A stretch of DNA of 64,000 bases. It comes from Limnobacter sp. 130. GTDB lineage: Bacteria; Pseudomonadota; Gammaproteobacteria; Burkholderiales; Burkholderiaceae_B. Below, in pieces: positions 60,927 through 64,000 of this stretch. How positions within the stretch are numbered: the stretch's first letter is position 1; each line of letters starts with the position of its first letter. The notes under the pieces are model-generated. The model made no database searches. It saw only the letters and a list, made by a program, of their open reading frames with translations, and was not told the DNA's origin. The position numbers and the translations under genes are program-made. The stretch is taken from NCBI RefSeq assembly GCF_902506325.1, contig NZ_LR732328.1, forward strand, positions 186,001 to 250,000, read 5' to 3'.

Positions 60927-61802
60927 TTATGTTTCTTTTAAAAGGTTGAGCAGATATTGCCCGTAACCATTCTTTTTTAAAGGGTGTGCCAGTGCGGCAA
61001 GTTGCTCGGAGTTGATCCATCCTTGACGGAAAGCAATTTCCTCTGGACACGCAACCTGTAAACCCTGCCGTTTTTGAAGTGTTGCGATGAAACTTGCTGC
61101 CTCTAAAAGGCTGTCGTGGGTCCCCGTGTCAAGCCAAGCGTAACCCCTTCCCATAATTTCAACATTCAGCTGTCCTAGTTCCAGGTAGCGCTTATTTACA
61201 TCAGTAATTTCTAGTTCGCCACGGGCCGAAGGTTTAATTTCAGCAGCTATATCGCAAACTTGTTCATCGTAAAAATATAGGCCAGTTACCGCATATTTAC
61301 TTTTTGGGGCAACAGGCTTTTCTTCTATGCTTATTGCTCGCAGGTTGCTGTCAAATTCAACCACGCCATATCGCTCAGGGTCTTGAACATGGTAAGCAAA
61401 CACGCTGGCCCCGATTTCTTTTTGATTGGCGCTGTTCAGTTGTTTTACTAAGTTGTGCCCATGGAAAATGTTGTCGCCAAGTACCAAGGTGCTAGGGCTG
61501 TTGTCAATAAAGTTTTTGCCAATAACGAAAGCCTGCGCAAGCCCATCGGGGTTGGGTTGCACAGCGTACTGAATATTCATGCCCCACTTGGAGCCATCAT
61601 TCAGTAGTTCCGCAAATCGAGGAGTATCTTGCGAGGTGCTAATAAGCAAAACATCTCGAATACCGCCCAACATCAACGTGCTCAATGGGTAATAGACCAT
61701 GGGTTTGTCGTAAACCGGCATAAGCTGTTTGCTCACAGCTTGAGTAATGGGGTAAAGCCGGGTGCCGGAGCCCCCGGCTAGGATGATGCCTTTGCGAGTC
61801 AT
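60927..61802 (-). CDS. rmlA: Glucose-1-phosphate thymidylyltransferase, RmlA
   Basis: Nucleotidyltransferase of 291 residues making dTDP-glucose. [67 protein letters not shown] and [19 protein letters not shown] are standard. Its ATGA overlaps the end of rmlB, though its base composition is much lower in GC than rmlB. Confidence 0.96.
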   Translation of the reverse strand: MTRKGIILAGGSGTRLYPITQAVSKQLMPVYDKPMVYYPLSTLMLGGIRDVLLISTSQDTPRFAELLNDGSKWGMNIQYAVQPNPDGLAQAFVIGKNFIDNSPSTLVLGDNIFHGHNLVKQLNSANQKEIGASVFAYHVQDPERYGVVEFDSNLRAISIEEKPVAPKSKYAVTGLYFYDEQVCDIAAEIKPSARGELEITDVNKRYLELGQLNVEIMGRGYAWLDTGTHDSLLEAASFIATLQKRQGLQVACPEEIAFRQGWINSEQLAALAHPLKKNGYGQYLLNLLKET

Positions 61803-62869
61803 TCGTTTGTTTCCTTATATTGTTTGGCCACCCATTTCCGGTATGTCCCGCGTTGTACGTTGGCGACCCACTCGGGGTGATCCAGGTACCACTGTACAGT
61901 CTTGCGGATGCCGGTCTCGAACGTTTCGGCTGGCTTCCAGCCAAGTTCGCGCTCGATCTTGCGGGCGTCGATGGCATAGCGCCGGTCATGGCCGGGGCGG
62001 TCTTGCACGTGGGTAATTTGAGTCTTGTAGCTCCTGCCGTCGGCCTTGGGGCACAGTTCGTCAAGCAAGGCGCAGACGGTGTGCACGATCTCGATGTTGG
62101 GCTTCTCGTTCCATCCGCCGATGTTGTAGGTTTCGCCCAGGCGCCCGCCTTTCAGCACCCGGCGGATGGCGCTGCAGTGGTCTTTCACGTACAGCCAGTC
62201 GCGCACCTGCATGCCGTCGCCGTACACCGGCAGCGGCTTGCCTGCCAGGGCATTGACGATCATCAGCGGAATCAACTTCTCGGGGAAGTGGAATGGCCCA
62301 TAGTTGTTGCTGCAGTTGGTGGTGAGAACCGGCAGTCCGTAGGTGTGGTGCCAGGCCCGCACCAGGTGGTCGCTAGCGGCTTTGCTGGCGCTGTAGGGGC
62401 TGTTGGGCTCGTTGGCGTTTGTTTCTGCAAAGGGCGGATCGTCTTTGGAGAGGGTGCCGTAGACCTCATCGGTGCTGATGTGCAGGAAACGGAAGGCCAC
62501 CTTCTCTGCCTCAGGCAGACTTCCCCAATAGGCACGTACAGCCTCGAGCAAACGGAAGGTGCCAACGATGTTGGTCTGGACAAAATCTTCGGGGCCATGG
62601 ATGGAGCGGTCCACATGGCTCTCGGCGGCAAAGTTGACCACCGCACGGGGTCGGTATTTAGCGAGAAGGCGATCTGCCAGGGCACGGTCGCCCAGATCGC
62701 CTTGCACAAACACATGCCGGGCATCGTCATCCAGACAGGTCAGGTTCGTCAGGTTGCCGGCGTAGGTGAGTTTGTCAAGGTTAACGACCGGCTCGTCGGA
62801 TAGGGCTAACCAGTCGAGCACAAAGTTGCTGCCAATGAAGCCGGCACCGCCGGTGACAAGGATAGTCAT
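61799..62869 (-). CDS. rmlB: dTDP-glucose 4,6-dehydratase, RmlB
   Basis: Short-chain dehydratase of 356 residues: [47 protein letters not shown] and the catalytic [15 protein letters not shown]. The coding sequence is strikingly GC-rich (about 68% in a 60-base stretch near 62161, against about 42-48% in rmlA), which indicates a separate origin by recombination. No rmlD is found beside it. Confidence 0.96.
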   Translation of the reverse strand: MTILVTGGAGFIGSNFVLDWLALSDEPVVNLDKLTYAGNLTNLTCLDDDARHVFVQGDLGDRALADRLLAKYRPRAVVNFAAESHVDRSIHGPEDFVQTNIVGTFRLLEAVRAYWGSLPEAEKVAFRFLHISTDEVYGTLSKDDPPFAETNANEPNSPYSASKAASDHLVRAWHHTYGLPVLTTNCSNNYGPFHFPEKLIPLMIVNALAGKPLPVYGDGMQVRDWLYVKDHCSAIRRVLKGGRLGETYNIGGWNEKPNIEIVHTVCALLDELCPKADGRSYKTQITHVQDRPGHDRRYAIDARKIERELGWKPAETFETGIRKTVQWYLDHPEWVANVQRGTYRKWVAKQYKETNE

Positions 62870-62894
62870 TGAAAATACTGGTCAAGAAAATTGA

Positions 62895-64000
62895 TTAATG
62901 TGTTAAAGGCTCAAGCTTTTTACCGAGAAGAAGTTCAAAGTAAGTTCGTCCAATAGTGTCCCAGGTATAACGCTCCTGCGCGATCCGACGCATGTCAGAA
63001 CCAATATGGGCTGCATCGGTAGTGTCAATATTGACCAAGCTCCTGAGTAGTGACTCAGCATCTTTGAAGAAAATGGCACAGTCCTCCGTGGTGTAGCGAT
63101 TGAAAATACAGTCGAATGCCAGTATTGGAAGTCCAAAGTGCATCATCTCGACGAGCGAGGGGTTAGTTCCGCCTGCCGAATGCCCGTGTACATAAACGAA
63201 TGCATTACCCCTTAATGTGCGCAGTACTCCCACATCGTAGATCGGATCAAGTAAGTGCAGATGAGCGGTGTCTGCAAAGCGTTCGCGTAACGCACAGCCA
63301 AACGCACTATTATTCCAATTGCCCACAAAGACTAATGGCAGCTCAGGGTTGGAAGAAAAGGCCTCAAGGATCATGGACACATTGTTTTCTGGCTCGATAC
63401 GACACAGAGCTAATGCATAGCGTTGTGGAAGAGCAGGCCCCTCATACAGCTTGATGGATTCCAGCAGAGCATGGTCGCCACCGTATGCGATTACGTGGAC
63501 ATTGCGCCCGTAGCTATGCCTGACGTGATCTGCTATGCCGGCATTGTCGGCCACTACCTCGTGTGAATACCGCACGGCCATTCGCTCGGAAAACCGTAGA
63601 AACCAGCGTGTGACTCCCTTCCACTTATCACGCTTCCACTCAACCCCATCAATATTGGTTACGATGCGCGTATGTGACAACAATCGAATCAATGGCAAAG
63701 AAACCGCGCCCGATGTCCCTAAAAGAAGAATTACGTCGCTACGGTGAAAAATGGATGACAACAGTGAAAGGATGTCGTAAATAATGCTAGAAATGCCGTT
63801 TGCATTCAACCTAATGTAACGTAACTTGGCACCCAGATAATTATTGAGCTTAGCTGAATATTTATTTGCACTGCAATAAACTGTCAATTTCCCTTCAAGC
63901 GAATGCATCTGATGATATCGCGCTAGATTTTCAGCGAGCGTCTCAAAGCCACCGTAAGAGGCTGGTATTCCGACTGTACCCAAAATAGAAATAGACTTCA
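62895..64000 (-). CDS. DUF1972-type rhamnosyltransferase, 5' partial by one base
   Basis: GT4-fold transferase, 368 residues as far as can be read. The N terminus KSISILGTVGIPASYGGFET is the DUF1972 signature of WbbD/RgpA-like rhamnosyltransferases. Donor-side segments include RIEPENNVSMILEAFSSNPE and HSAGGTNPSLVEMMHFGLP. Reading backwards, the frame runs to the window edge with bases TG followed by AAG-TCT, so the initiating ATG has its A just outside. Next to rmlBAC, a rhamnose acceptor role is likely. Confidence 0.88.
   Translation of the reverse strand, partial: KSISILGTVGIPASYGGFETLAENLARYHQMHSLEGKLTVYCSANKYSAKLNNYLGAKLRYIRLNANGISSIIYDILSLLSSIFHRSDVILLLGTSGAVSLPLIRLLSHTRIVTNIDGVEWKRDKWKGVTRWFLRFSERMAVRYSHEVVADNAGIADHVRHSYGRNVHVIAYGGDHALLESIKLYEGPALPQRYALALCRIEPENNVSMILEAFSSNPELPLVFVGNWNNSAFGCALRERFADTAHLHLLDPIYDVGVLRTLRGNAFVYVHGHSAGGTNPSLVEMMHFGLPILAFDCIFNRYTTEDCAIFFKDAESLLRSLVNIDTTDAAHIGSDMRRIAQERYTWDTIGRTYFELLLGKKLEPLTH

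Noticed and set aside
61820-62803. Long antisense open frame (327 codons) opposite rmlB
   Set aside because: Explained by the high GC of rmlB; the opposite frame encodes a complete RmlB.
1-64000. Insertion sequences, integrase genes, tRNA or rRNA genes
   Set aside because: None seen on either strand. The mosaic composition near the RHS tip and rmlB has no recognisable mobile element attached.

Overview
The window looks like a chromosomal segment of a Gram-negative betaproteobacterium. The evidence is an ErpA-type Fe-S carrier, a Tat-exported PhoX, Wza/Wzz/Gfc-type envelope genes and moderately GC-rich housekeeping genes. A Burkholderiales genus such as Limnobacter is my guess; there is no rRNA or marker gene to prove it. 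No tRNA, rRNA, insertion sequence, phage or CRISPR array was found.

Bases 1-29660 hold a mixed accessory/core region. It has two secreted subtilases with the same glycine-rich sorting-type tail (1-1930, 26553-28529). A NarL-type two-component cassette (2078-4761) is followed by a 24-residue pqqA gene and a beta-propeller lipoprotein of the kind linked to PQQ-dependent catabolism. An alpha/beta hydrolase, a Baeyer-Villiger-type monooxygenase, an acetolactate-synthase-like/aldehyde dehydrogenase pair, PhoX, ErpA and an RHS polymorphic toxin with a probable immunity gene complete it. Several toxin-antitoxin or related loci are scattered through the window. ChpSB (MazEF-like) and VapBC look intact. 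In three others (a HigB-like gene at 9566, an AbiEii-like gene at 21982 and ccdB at 51003) the toxin or effector gene has lost internal sequence, while the partner regulator gene and its palindromic operator remain.

Bases 29662-48792 form a surface-polysaccharide locus in two convergent halves. The plus half encodes a ligase/polymerase, two glycosyltransferases, the three enzymes for a UDP-2-acetamido-2,6-dideoxy-L-hexose, a WbpV-like reductase, an initiating sugar-phosphate transferase and WbpM. The minus half (39600-48792) encodes a CDP-3,6-dideoxyhexose pathway (RfbI, RfbF, RfbG, RfbH) with an RmlC-like epimerase and a reductase. That set points to an L-configured sugar such as CDP-ascarylose. 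A Wzx flippase and two glycosyltransferases follow.

Bases 48993-64000 hold a lipase with a DUF6795 partner, the ccdAB remnant and a second export unit. That unit has a WecA/MraY-type transferase, a Wza-like SLBB protein, a Wzz-type protein, and GfcA-, GfcB- and fused GfcC-GfcD-like proteins. It is followed by an inverted rmlB-rmlA-rmlC block without rmlD, whose rmlB is much GC-richer than its neighbours, and by a DUF1972-type rhamnosyltransferase cut one base short of its start codon.

Together the genes suggest a cell with at least one complex 6-deoxy/3,6-dideoxy-sugar polymer and a group-4-capsule-like secretion system. Contact-dependent toxin genes and decaying addiction modules sit around these loci.
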